From NCBI RefSeq assembly GCF_018402285.1, contig NZ_JAGYJH010000001.1:147589-182520 (forward strand): a stretch of DNA of 34,932 bases, written 5' to 3'. Under the pieces are notes generated by a model. It searched no databases, had not been told where the DNA came from, and worked only from the letters and a program-made list of their open reading frames with translations. The number at the start of each line of letters is the position of its first letter. Position 1 is the first letter of the stretch. This DNA comes from Hyphomonas sp. Lineage in GTDB: Bacteria; Pseudomonadota; Alphaproteobacteria; Caulobacterales; Hyphomonadaceae. A program made the translations under genes and the position numbers. This document shows, one piece after another, positions 1 through 6,940 of the stretch.

Positions 1-262
1 GCTTGGAGGTGGCGTGGCGCTCCAGCGCGATGAGGAGATCGTCGGCGGAGAGGCCGCAGCCATCATCCTCGAGGGTGATGCGCTTGAGGCCGCCTTCCTC
101 GATCGCGATGGCGATGCTGCGCGCGCCGGCATCGAGCGCGTTTTCCACAAGCTCCTTTACGGCCGCAGCGGGCCGCTCGACGACCTCACCGGCCGCGATG
201 CGGTTGACCACATCGGCAGGGAGTTTGCGGATCGTCGGACGGGGGGGAGCAGAATCAGCCAT
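1..262 (-). CDS. mutL: DNA mismatch repair protein MutL, N-terminal part (runs off the left edge)
   Basis: Reading leftward from an ATG at 260-262, the first 87 residues are an unmistakable GHKL ATPase N-terminus of MutL. A basic IRKLP segment is followed by [14 protein letters not shown], the ATP-binding helix [12 protein letters not shown], and the DDGCGL motif, ending in LERHATSK. In this family the Glu and Asn of [10 protein letters not shown] coordinate the Mg-ATP that drives MutL clamp closure during post-replicative mismatch repair. Only the N-terminus is inside the window; the rest lies to the left. The gene diverges from the cytochrome gene at 459, leaving about 200 bp for two promoters. 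No obvious strong ribosome binding site was seen, so the start rests on homology. Confidence 0.95.
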   Translation of the reverse strand, partial: MADSAPPRPTIRKLPADVVNRIAAGEVVERPAAAVKELVENALDAGARSIAIAIEEGGLKRITLEDDGCGLSADDLLIALERHATSK

Positions 263-458
263 AGGCCGAAAAGACTAGCCGATCCGGGGCGGAATGTCGT
301 CTGGCACGCTGCGGCGCGGGCGCGGGCCAAGACAGCGCCCTGTTTCCACGCGGTTTCGGAATTTTTGCCGCAGCCGCAGGCTAAAGGTTGAGTTTGGCGG
401 GCGGGAGCGCGAAGATGGCAGCTGTCAGATCCAGACCGATACAAGGTATTGAAAATCC

Positions 459-1016
459 ATGCGCTTTTCCGCTGCTGCCCCGTTCGCCCTGTTTGCCGCG
501 CTCGCCCTTGCTGCCTGTGGCGGCGCTGATCGGGCGCCCGTTCCGCCGCCGGCTGAACCGGTTGCGGCCGAGCCTGGAGCGCCGACGCCTTCGCCGGCCA
601 CACCCGCAGCCGCGCCCGGCGAGCCAAGCCCGGAATTTGCAAACCTGCCCGCGCCTTACAACACCGCCAACTATGCCGTGGGCGCGCGGACCTGGAAGCT
701 CTGCCAGTCCTGCCACCTGACCGCAGAAGGGGCGGGCAATCTCGTTGGCCCCAACCTTCACGGCATTTTCGGCAACCAGGTGGCCACGGTGGAGGGCTTT
801 GCCTATTCGCCCGCGCTGCAGGCCGAGACCTTCATCTGGACGCCTGAACAGCTCGACCACTGGCTGGAAAATCCGCGTACTTTTGTGCCGGGCAACCGGA
901 TGAGCTTTTCCGGAGTGCGCCGCGAAGCCGACCGGCTGGGCGTGATCGCCTATCTGATGGTCGAGACGGGCTATGAGGCAGGAGATGCGCTGGCAGAGGA
1001 AGCGCCTGCGGAATAA
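459..1016 (+). CDS. Class I c-type cytochrome, predicted lipoprotein
   Basis: A 185-residue protein. It starts with a hydrophobic signal ending in LALAAC, a lipobox that predicts cleavage before Cys20 and lipid anchoring. A Pro/Ala-rich linker (about residues 22-65) leads to a cytochrome c domain with one CQSCH haem-binding motif (Cys82, Cys85, His86). The GPNLHGIFG segment and a probable axial Met148 in GNRMSF follow, as in mitochondrial/cytochrome c2-type proteins. Class I cytochromes carry single electrons between respiratory complexes; the lipid anchor would tether this one to a periplasm-facing membrane. It has no oxidase or bc1 neighbour, so the partner is unknown. It is transcribed away from mutL. 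No strong Shine-Dalgarno is visible before the ATG, but the signal peptide begins precisely there. Confidence 0.9.
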   Translation: MRFSAAAPFALFAALALAACGGADRAPVPPPAEPVAAEPGAPTPSPATPAAAPGEPSPEFANLPAPYNTANYAVGARTWKLCQSCHLTAEGAGNLVGPNLHGIFGNQVATVEGFAYSPALQAETFIWTPEQLDHWLENPRTFVPGNRMSFSGVRREADRLGVIAYLMVETGYEAGDALAEEAPAE

Positions 1017-1368
1017 GCCGGGCTGACGGCAGGCAACCGCGTTGATCAGGATGGCGTTTTCCTCGAAGGCGCCGCCGATTTCGTGGCGTTAGCCGAGGGA
1101 AACATCGAACCCGCCGGGATGGACGCCGAGCCGGGTTTTCAGTTTTGACAGAGCGGGCGCTGCGCTCGCCTTCCTCGAACCGGAGCTGCTGGCCGATGAA
1201 GATGTGCTTCGTCATATCCTGACCGCAGCAGAGTTCGATCCGTACACGGTCGCAGCCCGCGCCCCTGGCGGGGCATGCCAGCCGCGATCCTCGCGCGCCC
1301 CAGGGGGCCGCTTGGGCGACACCGGACGTGCTTGCGCCCGCAAGACAGAGTGTGATGAGCCCCCGCAC
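1017..1368 (-). pseudogene. Possible decayed gene for an exported/beta-barrel-like protein
   Basis: This 442-base gap between the cytochrome and DUF1543 has no intact convincing gene. On the minus strand, a GTG at 1366-1368 opens a signal-peptide-like start (VRGLITLCLAGASTSGVAQAA). Protein-like sequence then continues in pieces that change frame. MTKHIFIGQQLRFEEGERSA lies in one frame (about 1150-1215). KLKTRLGVHPGGFDVSLG follows in another, then an in-frame stop near 1090, then RHEIGGAFEENAILINAVA. The alternating polar/aromatic pattern suggests an outer-membrane strand protein, but I recognise no family. It could equally be chance coding-like sequence in GC-rich DNA. The evidence is one plausible signal peptide plus coherent segments broken by a frameshift and a stop. 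Confidence 0.3.
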
Positions 1369-1458
1369 GGCAGCTGACCCAGATGAGAACTCCCCAGGAC
1401 GAAGCGTTGATTTTGCGGGATCTGAATATTCCTGCCGGGCGGGCCCGGAGCGTTCCTG

Positions 1459-1968
1459 TCAGAGCTTGATGTAGTCGGAGACGATGCGGAGGGGGCGGGC
1501 GCCGGTAGCTTTCCGGTCGAGGCGGACGTGCCAGCCGTCGGCATCGAGCAGGCCGTTGATGTCGATCAGGGCATCGACGGAGACGAAATTGTCCTTGTGG
1601 CGGCTGGTCCATTCAGGCGACAGCGCGCGGGCGCGGGACCAGACTTCGGCTTTGTCCGATCCGGCGAGGAAGAGGTAATTGTGCTGCTCGCCGAAGAGTT
1701 CGGGCGTATAGCCGCCGAGGTTTATGAACCAGAGCGTGCGGGCGGGCGTCTCCGGCGCGGGGCCGGGCACGAGATCGACCTGCCAGCCGTCCACCTCGGT
1801 GAGCTCGGCATAGCCATCGATGTGCAGCGAGGAGGGCTTTCCCCACCAGGCCGCGCGCAGGGTGGGGATCGTCGCCTCCAGGCTCCCGCCGGCGACAAAG
1901 CGCAGATCGTGCAGTTCGATATTGGCGCGGGGGTGATTGCCCCCGGTGAAGACAGCGAAGAGTTTCAT
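1459..1968 (-). CDS. DUF1543 domain-containing protein
   Basis: A 169-residue soluble protein beginning MKLFAVFTGG. The opening MKLFAVF-GG-H--ANIELHD and the later repeat-like IDGYAELTEVDGW are typical of DUF1543, a small cytoplasmic family of unknown function. The reading frame continues upstream to 2076, but that extension has no domain and poor start context. The ATG at 1966-1968 matches the family N-terminus and was chosen. The protein has no signal peptide or membrane segment. It stands alone, diverging from the DUF2141 gene with roughly 195 bp between the two starts. I cannot assign a biochemical role. Confidence 0.82.
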   Translation of the reverse strand: MKLFAVFTGGNHPRANIELHDLRFVAGGSLEATIPTLRAAWWGKPSSLHIDGYAELTEVDGWQVDLVPGPAPETPARTLWFINLGGYTPELFGEQHNYLFLAGSDKAEVWSRARALSPEWTSRHKDNFVSVDALIDINGLLDADGWHVRLDRKATGARPLRIVSDYIKL

Positions 1969-2163
1969 AGCGGGCAGCCTGTAGGGTTGCCGCGGCAAGC
2001 TAACGGCGCAAGCGGGCATGGCAAGGGCAGCAAGGCCCCCTTCCGGGCCCCCTTCTGCTTCCCTGCCGGAGTCCATTTGCTTTGCTTTTCAAAGTTCTCT
2101 GTTGACTGGCGTATTCACTTTGAATTACCAAGTACTTGTCGAATACAGATATGGAGACCTGAC

Positions 2164-2592
2164 ATGACCCCAGCTGCCCCCCTTGCCGCCCTGATCGCTG
2201 CTGCCCTTGCCATGACCGGCGCCGCTTCTGCCGCCCCGCTGACCGTCACGGTCGACGGCATCGAAGCGCGCGGCGGCAAGCTCTATGTCAGCGTGCAGAC
2301 AGAAGACCAGTTCATGAAGGAAGACGGCGTTGCCGGAGAAATCCTTGAGGCGCCCGAAGCCGGGTCGAAGACGCTCAGCTTTGACCTGCCGGAAGGGCGC
2401 TATGCGGTGTCGGTCTGGCATGACTTCAACGGCAATGGCGCGTTTGATGTGGATGACGCAGGCATGCCTGCCGATGGCTGGACCTCGCCGAATGCTGCGA
2501 GCCTGCAAGCTGCGCCGACCTTCGAGCAGTCCTCTGTGACGGTGGAAGCAGGCGGGGCTGCCCTGCAGATGGACATGATCTATCCGCGCTGA
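2164..2592 (+). CDS. DUF2141 exported protein
   Basis: A 142-residue secreted protein with a signal peptide (residues about 1-23, ending ASA-AP). A compact DUF2141 beta-sandwich domain follows, with the hallmark stretch GRYAVSVWHDFNGNG near the middle and DDAGMPADGW after it. The DFNGNGAFDVDD segment resembles a small calcium-binding-like acidic loop, but that is an inference. Family members are periplasmic or outer-membrane associated and their function is unknown. The start at ATG 2164 follows a GGAGA ribosome site at about 2152-2156 and sits exactly at the signal peptide. A strong intrinsic terminator closes the unit just downstream, so it is probably monocistronic. Upstream, TTGACT (2102-2107) and the 10-base palindrome CAAGTACTTG (2129-2138) may belong to its promoter or operator. 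Confidence 0.87.
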   Translation: MTPAAPLAALIAAALAMTGAASAAPLTVTVDGIEARGGKLYVSVQTEDQFMKEDGVAGEILEAPEAGSKTLSFDLPEGRYAVSVWHDFNGNGAFDVDDAGMPADGWTSPNAASLQAAPTFEQSSVTVEAGGAALQMDMIYPR

Positions 2593-2616
2593 GTTTTCAT
2601 CCGCTAAGGCATAAAG

Positions 2617-2653
2617 AAAACCCCGGAGCGCCCCACCTGCGCCCCGGGGTTTT
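2617..2653 (+). terminator. Intrinsic terminator after the DUF2141 gene
   Basis: AAAACCCCGG (2617-2626) pairs perfectly with CCGGGGTTTT (2644-2653), giving a 10-bp stem ending in a T run. The A-rich 5' arm means it may also work for the convergent marR gene, whose stop is at 2697. Confidence 0.85.
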
Positions 2654-2696
2654 CCCCTACTCCTTCCCCCCGGAAGATGTACCCGTTCAATGCCCC

Positions 2697-3191
2697 TTAG
2701 AGGCGGTAACGGATCTGGTCAGACCAGAAGCGCTCGAGACGCGAGATGGTCTTGTTCAATTGCGAGAGATCGTCGGCGCGAACACTGGCGGTCGGCTCAA
2801 GGGCCGTTGCCTGCTTCTCGAAGAGCTTTTCCACACGTGCACGGACTTTCCTGCCGCGATCAGTAAGGCGCAGGGTGACCGTGCGCTTGTCGTCTTCAGA
2901 GCGCGTCTGGATCAGGTAGCCGCCTTCCTGAAGTTTCTTCACGTTGTAGGAAAGGCTGGTGCCAGCAAAGGCGCCGCGGGCGCGCAGCACGGAGGCCGGG
3001 GCTTCGCCCTCGCCGATCTCGTAAAGGAGGAGCGCCTGAACGCCCGTCAGCGAACGTTCGCCGGCGCGTTCCAGATCATCCTTCACCACATCGTGCAGAC
3101 GGCGATGCGCCTGTTCGAGAAGAGACAGCGACTTAAGGAAAGATTCGCCGATTGTGCCTGTTGCAGTGTCCTGCATGTCGATCATCATCAT
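2697..3191 (-). CDS. MarR-family winged-helix regulator, LdtR-like
   Basis: A protein of about 164 residues with a MarR fold. An N-terminal dimerisation helix (SFLKSLSLLEQAHRRLHDV) precedes the winged helix with recognition-helix region SLSYNVKKLQEGGYL, the wing EDDKRTVTLRLT, and a C-terminal helix pair. The run TGVQALLLYEIGEG followed by SYNVKKL closely recalls the alphaproteobacterial LdtR/VctR-type MarR regulators, which control cell-wall and stress genes; that comparison is from memory. The start is ambiguous. The longest option is GTG at 3203, but it would overlap an 11-bp repeat that looks regulatory. ATGs at 3191, 3188, 3185 and 3176 follow, none with a good ribosome site. Autoregulation is likely from the repeats at 3202-3238. 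Confidence 0.85.
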   Translation of the reverse strand: MMMIDMQDTATGTIGESFLKSLSLLEQAHRRLHDVVKDDLERAGERSLTGVQALLLYEIGEGEAPASVLRARGAFAGTSLSYNVKKLQEGGYLIQTRSEDDKRTVTLRLTDRGRKVRARVEKLFEKQATALEPTASVRADDLSQLNKTISRLERFWSDQIRYRL

Positions 3192-3201
3192 ATTCACCAC
3201 C

Positions 3202-3238
3202 ACTCAACTTTTACTCAACTTTTGTTGTAGTTTGAGTA
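3202..3238 (-). promoter_or_regulatory. Probable operator and promoter of the marR gene
   Basis: A perfect 11-bp tandem repeat ACTCAACTTTT occupies 3202-3212 and 3213-3223. It is followed by an inverted half-site TTGAGTA (3232-3238) that mirrors TACTCAA (3212-3218). A second, nested inverted repeat CAAC-TTTT-GTTG lies at 3216-3227. On the minus strand TATACT (3235-3240) is a good -10 candidate, with a weak -35 (TTTATT, 3258-3263) 17 bp upstream. A repressor bound here would cover the -10 and the start region, which fits autoregulation by the adjacent MarR. Sites are read directly; the function is inferred. Confidence 0.55.
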
Positions 3239-3322
3239 TATTTACTGGAGTGAACCTAATAAATTGATAAGCACAACACGGTTTAAAATGATGTTGGTAA
3301 ACAAATCAGAGCATTCATTAAC

Positions 3323-3340
3323 CGTTACTGCCCCGTAACG
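3323..3340. repeat. Perfect inverted repeat in the marR upstream region
   Basis: CGTTAC (3323-3328) and GTAACG (3335-3340) form a perfect inverted repeat around TGCCCC. It lies about 120-150 bp upstream of the marR start in an AT-rich gap and could be a second binding site. No protein is implied by sequence alone. Confidence 0.35.
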
Positions 3341-3383
3341 TGTTTTTGCGGCAGATTCCGTTTCATTATGAAACAACAGACAG

Positions 3384-3417
3384 AAAAAAGCCGCCCGGAA
3401 AGTATCCGGGCGGCTTT
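3384..3417 (-). terminator. Intrinsic terminator of the HIBYL-CoA hydrolase gene
   Basis: AAAGCCGCCCGGA (3387-3399) pairs perfectly with TCCGGGCGGCTTT (3405-3417), a 13-bp GC-rich stem. The + strand A run at 3384-3390 becomes a T run on the minus strand, so the direction fits the leftward gene ending at 3455. Confidence 0.9.
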
Positions 3418-3454
3418 CTATTGCTGAGCCAGACATATAGTTCCGCGATATGCT

Positions 3455-4519
3455 TCAGAACGGGAAGGCAAGCTCATCATCTCCAAGCGGCGCGAAGTAT
3501 TTCGCCACGTCCGCCTCGCTGACATCTTCCAGGCGCGCGGGCGACCAGGCGGGTGCGTTGTCCTTATCTATAATGACGGCGCGCACGCCTTCCTGGAAGT
3601 CATGGCTTTGGACCTTGCGCCAGCCGATGCGGAATTCCATGCGCATGTTGTCTTCAAAGGTTTCGCAGCGTGCGCCTTCGCGCAGCTGGCGGAGGGCAAC
3701 CTTCACCGTCTCGGGTGACTTGGCGCGGATGGTGGCGGCCTCGCCCCTGGCCCAGTCACCGGGGTCAGCCTCAAGCGCGGCGACGATGCCTTCGGCAGTC
3801 TGCCCCCCAAAGCAGCGATGGATGGTTTCCCGGTGGGCGCCATAGGACGGCGCAGGGACAGCATGTGTCAGGCCGCGGAGGATGTCGTCCAGCATGGCCG
3901 TCGCATCAACCGAGAAGTCAGCCGCCTCAAGGTTTTTGGCGAGCGCGGGGACGCGTTCTGACGGAAGGTAATGGGTAGCAACGCCGGCGGCGGCGACATC
4001 GGCGCCCTTCAGGCGCGCGCCGGTCAGCGCCAGCCATGTGCCAAGCTGGCCTTCGAGGCGCGGCAGGAACCAGCCGCCGCCCACATCCGGGAAGAGGCCG
4101 ATACCGGTTTCAGGCATGGCAAAGAGGGTGCGCTCGGTGGCGATGCGGTGGGAGCCGTGAACGGAGAGGCCGACGCCGCCGCCCATGGTGACCCCGTCAA
4201 GGATGGCGAGGACGGGCTTGGGGAACGCTTTCAGCGCGGCGTTCATGCGGTATTCGGTGCGGAAGAAATCGCGCGCCTCCGAGGCGTCGCCTGCGCCGCT
4301 TTCGGCGAGCATGCGAATGTCGCCGCCCGAGCAGAAGCCGCGTGTACCGTCCTGATGGTCTATCCAGACAAGGTGGATTGCCGGATCGGTTTTCCAGGCG
4401 GTGAGGGCGGCGAGGATCTGCGCGCACATCGGCGTGTTGAGGGCATGCAAGGCGGATGGCCGGGTGAGCGTGATCCGGCCTATTCTGCCGGTAACCTTGG
4501 TGCTGACATCTGCGCTCAT
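3455..4519 (-). CDS. 3-hydroxyisobutyryl-CoA hydrolase (enoyl-CoA hydratase/isomerase family)
   Basis: A 354-residue crotonase-fold enzyme. The oxyanion-hole motif FCSGGDIR (about 62-69) and DGVTMGGGVG (108-117) are present. The diagnostic PETGIGLFPDVGGG segment carries Glu137 and Asp145, matching the catalytic pair of HIBCH. The family hydrolyses 3-hydroxyisobutyryl-CoA to free 3-hydroxyisobutyrate in the cytosol, the third step after dehydrogenation in valine degradation. ATG 4519 is preceded by GGGGAG at a good distance and was preferred over the longer GTG start at 4543. The gene is monocistronic, with its own terminator. An isobutyryl-CoA dehydrogenase of the same pathway lies about 4.5 kb away on the same strand. 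Length fits bacterial HIBCH. Confidence 0.92.
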   Translation of the reverse strand: MSADVSTKVTGRIGRITLTRPSALHALNTPMCAQILAALTAWKTDPAIHLVWIDHQDGTRGFCSGGDIRMLAESGAGDASEARDFFRTEYRMNAALKAFPKPVLAILDGVTMGGGVGLSVHGSHRIATERTLFAMPETGIGLFPDVGGGWFLPRLEGQLGTWLALTGARLKGADVAAAGVATHYLPSERVPALAKNLEAADFSVDATAMLDDILRGLTHAVPAPSYGAHRETIHRCFGGQTAEGIVAALEADPGDWARGEAATIRAKSPETVKVALRQLREGARCETFEDNMRMEFRIGWRKVQSHDFQEGVRAVIIDKDNAPAWSPARLEDVSEADVAKYFAPLGDDELAFPF

Positions 4520-4600
4520 CTGGTGCTCCCCGTTTCTGACCACCGGCTAACCGGAATCTGTTCAATTAAATCAATGACTTTGGACAGGGCTTTACCCGGC

Positions 4601-4620
4601 CATGTCATTAAGAAGACATG
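4601..4620. repeat. Inverted repeat between the hydrolase and PilZ genes
   Basis: CATGTC (4601-4606) and GACATG (4615-4620) are perfect inverted arms around ATTAAGAA. The site lies in the 150-bp divergent promoter gap and may be an operator for either gene. A smaller repeat CCATT-N5-AATGG (4620-4634) follows it. Confidence 0.3.
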
Positions 4621-4669
4621 CCATTCCCCAAATGGTCCCACATTTGACCCGTGATGCCCGGCCATCCCC

Positions 4670-4957
4670 ATGACCCAACAGCGCCCTCAAATCAACCATC
4701 AGCCCTTCCTGCAATATAACAGGCGGGGCCAGCGCATTCGCGTGGAAGGCAAGGCGCATGTACGCCTTGGCCTGTTCAAGCGGGTGGAGTGCGAATTGCG
4801 GGACATCTCGCCGGGCGGCGCGCGTATCTGCGTGCCCGAAGGCATTGCGCTGCCCGACCAGTTCGTGATGACCCTGCCGCAGTTCAAGCATCCGCGCACC
4901 TGCATGAAACGCTGGGAAAGCGGGCGGGACGTGGGCGTCGAGTTCCGGATGGACTGA
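4670..4957 (+). CDS. PilZ domain protein (putative cyclic-di-GMP receptor)
   Basis: A 95-residue stand-alone PilZ domain. Both binding signatures are visible: the RxxxR type motif at Arg18-Arg22 (NRRGQRIR) and the D-x-S-x-x-G motif at Asp45-Ser47-Gly50 (DISPGGA). In PilZ proteins these clamp two cyclic-di-GMP molecules, and the protein then changes partner binding to alter motility or polysaccharide output. There is no attached output domain, so it must act through another protein. It has no signal peptide or membrane segment. It is transcribed alone between two leftward genes; its stop is only 24 bp from the end of the convergent dioxygenase gene. Confidence 0.88.
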   Translation: MTQQRPQINHQPFLQYNRRGQRIRVEGKAHVRLGLFKRVECELRDISPGGARICVPEGIALPDQFVMTLPQFKHPRTCMKRWESGRDVGVEFRMD

Positions 4958-4981
4958 AGGCGCGCCCCGGGCGAGCCTCAC

Positions 4982-5821
4982 CTAATTCAGCGCGCAGCCT
5001 TCGATGGTGATGCGGTGCATCAGGCGCCGCTCGCCGTGATAATCATTCATCGCCCAGTGCCAGGTTGACCGGTTGTCCCAGAAGGCGACCGAGCCGGGCT
5101 GCCATTTGAAACGGTGGGCATGATCGGGGTTCATGGCGTGGGCATAGAGGCGCATCAGCAGCGCGCTGGAGGCTTCGGCGTCATAGCCGTCTATGCGTGT
5201 GGTGAAGGCGGGGTTCACATAAAGCGCCTTCCTGCCGCTGAGCGGGTGGGTGATGACGACGGGATGGGTGACATCTTCCAGAACGTCTGCAGCCGCCGTG
5301 TTGCCGATGCGCCCGCCCGTATCTTCGTTGGCTTTATAGAAATTGTCCGTCTGCGAGCCGAAGATGTGCTTGGCCGAATGGATGGCGCGCAGGCCTGCGA
5401 TCTCCTCCTTTGTCGCCTCGTCCAGCGTCTCATAGGCGGTGTACATGGAGGCAAACCAGGTGTCGCCGCCTTCATCGGGCAGCTGGCGCGCGACGAGGAC
5501 AGAGCCCATGGCAGGCTCGGCGTCATAGGAATGATCCGTATGCCAACCGCCGCCGATATTGGTTTTCTGTTCCTTCTCCTTCAGCACGAGGGCAATTTCG
5601 GGATAGCGCTCATGGGCCAGGAAGAAGCGGTTGATATTGATGGGGCCAAAGCGCCGGGCGAAGGCGATGTGATCGTCTTCGGTCAGCGACTGATCGCGGA
5701 AAAAGATGACGCCGTGATCTGCATAGGCCTGTTTAACCGCGCTGAACTGCAGCGCGGTGAGCGCGCGGATATCGACGCCCGTGATTTCTGCGCCGGCGCC
5801 GGGCAATGATGTTATCTGCAT
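4982..5821 (-). CDS. TauD/TfdA-family Fe(II)/2-oxoglutarate dioxygenase
   Basis: A 279-residue cytosolic enzyme of the TauD/TfdA superfamily. The iron ligands are visible as His94-x-Asp96 in GWHTDHSYD and His255 in STWHWAMNDYHG. The 2-oxoglutarate-binding Arg lies in GERRLMHR (Arg266 or Arg270). The family uses Fe(II), O2 and 2-oxoglutarate to hydroxylate substrates such as taurine, sulfonates or aryloxyacids; the substrate here cannot be read. ATG 5821 follows a strong GGGAGGAAG site and matches the usual MQI-PL-GAGAEI-GVD start, so the longer frame to 5941 was rejected. No taurine transporter is nearby. It lies 73 bp behind the b561 gene and may be the last gene of the leftward run from 7921. 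Confidence 0.9.
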   Translation of the reverse strand: MQITSLPGAGAEITGVDIRALTALQFSAVKQAYADHGVIFFRDQSLTEDDHIAFARRFGPININRFFLAHERYPEIALVLKEKEQKTNIGGGWHTDHSYDAEPAMGSVLVARQLPDEGGDTWFASMYTAYETLDEATKEEIAGLRAIHSAKHIFGSQTDNFYKANEDTGGRIGNTAAADVLEDVTHPVVITHPLSGRKALYVNPAFTTRIDGYDAEASSALLMRLYAHAMNPDHAHRFKWQPGSVAFWDNRSTWHWAMNDYHGERRLMHRITIEGCALN

Positions 5822-5894
5822 GGCTTCCTCCCTGCCCGCTCTGATCTGGCGGGCTGTTACCGGCAGATTAAACCGCGCAGGCGGGTATTGGCAA

Positions 5895-6458
5895 TCAGGA
5901 TGCCTGAACCGTCGCGGGCTTTCCGCTGAGCATGCGGGCAAGCGTGCCGTCCTTGTCGATGAGGGCGTGTTTCAGGGCGGCGAGGATGTGCAGCGCGATA
6001 AGCCCTGCAAGGGCATAGGCGGCGTAGCCATGAACCTGGCGCAGGAGGCCGGCGGCTTCCCTGTTTTCTGCAAAAGGCGGGATGAGGAAGAGGCCATAGA
6101 TGTCGATCGGGCGGCCGCCGATGAGGGACATCAGCACGCCCGAGAGCGGCATGATCAGGAGCGCAGCGAGCATGCCCCAATGGACAAGGCGGGAGGCAAG
6201 CTCCTGCCAGGCCGGCACACCGGGGACTGGCGGGGGGAAGCCCTGCACCAGCCGCCAGCTGACCCGCCAGAGCGCAAAGAGGAGCAGCAGCGTGCCGGTG
6301 GCCTTGTGCAGGTCGCGGATGGGGCCGGCCGTTTCACGCGAGAGGACATCATAGGACAGGATGAAGCCGACAATGATCATGCCGGAAAACGCCAGCGCGC
6401 CGAGCCAGTGATTGAGCCGGGAGAGGCTGCCATAGGCAGCGCTGGTCTTGTCGGTCAT
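5895..6458 (-). CDS. Cytochrome b561 (prokaryotic type)
   Basis: A 187-residue membrane protein with four hydrophobic helices. Histidines sit in the pattern of bacterial b561: SRLNHWLGA in helix 1, RDLHKATGT before helix 2, RLVHWGM in helix 3, and VHGYAAYALAG..ALH in helix 4. In this family they bind two b haems that pass electrons across the inner membrane. Its partner is unknown; many b561 proteins take electrons from quinol or pass them to periplasmic enzymes. The gene sits between a globin (38 bp upstream) and the dioxygenase (73 bp downstream), so an oxygen- or redox-related operon is plausible but unproven. Confidence 0.9.
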   Translation of the reverse strand: MTDKTSAAYGSLSRLNHWLGALAFSGMIIVGFILSYDVLSRETAGPIRDLHKATGTLLLLFALWRVSWRLVQGFPPPVPGVPAWQELASRLVHWGMLAALLIMPLSGVLMSLIGGRPIDIYGLFLIPPFAENREAAGLLRQVHGYAAYALAGLIALHILAALKHALIDKDGTLARMLSGKPATVQAS

Positions 6459-6496
6459 GAGTTTGCTTTCCCTCGTGTCAGGCGGAGACTAGCGCA

Positions 6497-6886
6497 TCAG
6501 GGGATGGCGGCAATCCTATTGAGGAGGTTTGCCCAGGCTTCTTCTTCGCGGGCGGACCAGCCAGAGCCGAGAAGATCGCGGAAAACATCGCGGATGCTGG
6601 CAAACATCAGGTCGAACTCGCCCTCTTCCACGCCATATCCGCCATGGGAGAAGCGGGCGGCCGAGATGATCACGCGCTGGCTGCCCGCGCCTTCGGCGAC
6701 GCCGAGGAGGGCTTCCAGGCAGGTCTGCACCATCGAGCCGCGCACGCCGCCATCGGTGTCCATGTCGAACAAGGGCCGGAAATCCGGGCGCCGGGCAAAG
6801 AGGCGGTCATAGATCAGCGGGGCGGGATCGGCGCAGGCGTCGGCGGCGCGCTCGAAGGTGGAGAGGATGATGTCGGTGTCGGGCAT
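6497..6886 (-). CDS. Globin-family haem protein
   Basis: A 129-residue single-domain globin-like protein. The early YDRLFARRPDFRPLF matches the bacterial globin B/C region. His81 in ARFSHGGYGVEEGEFD aligns with the proximal F-helix histidine of Vitreoscilla-type haemoglobin and flavohaemoglobin globin domains, and a late LLGSGW...EEEAW matches the H helix. It probably binds haem and O2 or NO in the cytosol; there is no reductase domain. ATG 6886 has a GAGAGAAAG ribosome site and fits the family, while the frame extending to 6940 adds unrelated residues. It is flanked closely by GDPD (54 bp upstream) and b561 (38 bp downstream). Similarity is modest, so a non-haem globin-fold sensor is the alternative. 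Confidence 0.75.
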   Translation of the reverse strand: MPDTDIILSTFERAADACADPAPLIYDRLFARRPDFRPLFDMDTDGGVRGSMVQTCLEALLGVAEGAGSQRVIISAARFSHGGYGVEEGEFDLMFASIRDVFRDLLGSGWSAREEEAWANLLNRIAAIP

Positions 6887-6940
6887 GGTGGCTTTCTCTC
6901 TGGCGCTGATGAGTGAAGCCGATGCGGAGGGCCAGCGCAA

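Noticed and set aside
5757..6812. 351-residue open frame on the plus strand across b561 and the globin
   Set aside because: It is antisense to well-supported genes and has low-complexity composition typical of shadow frames.
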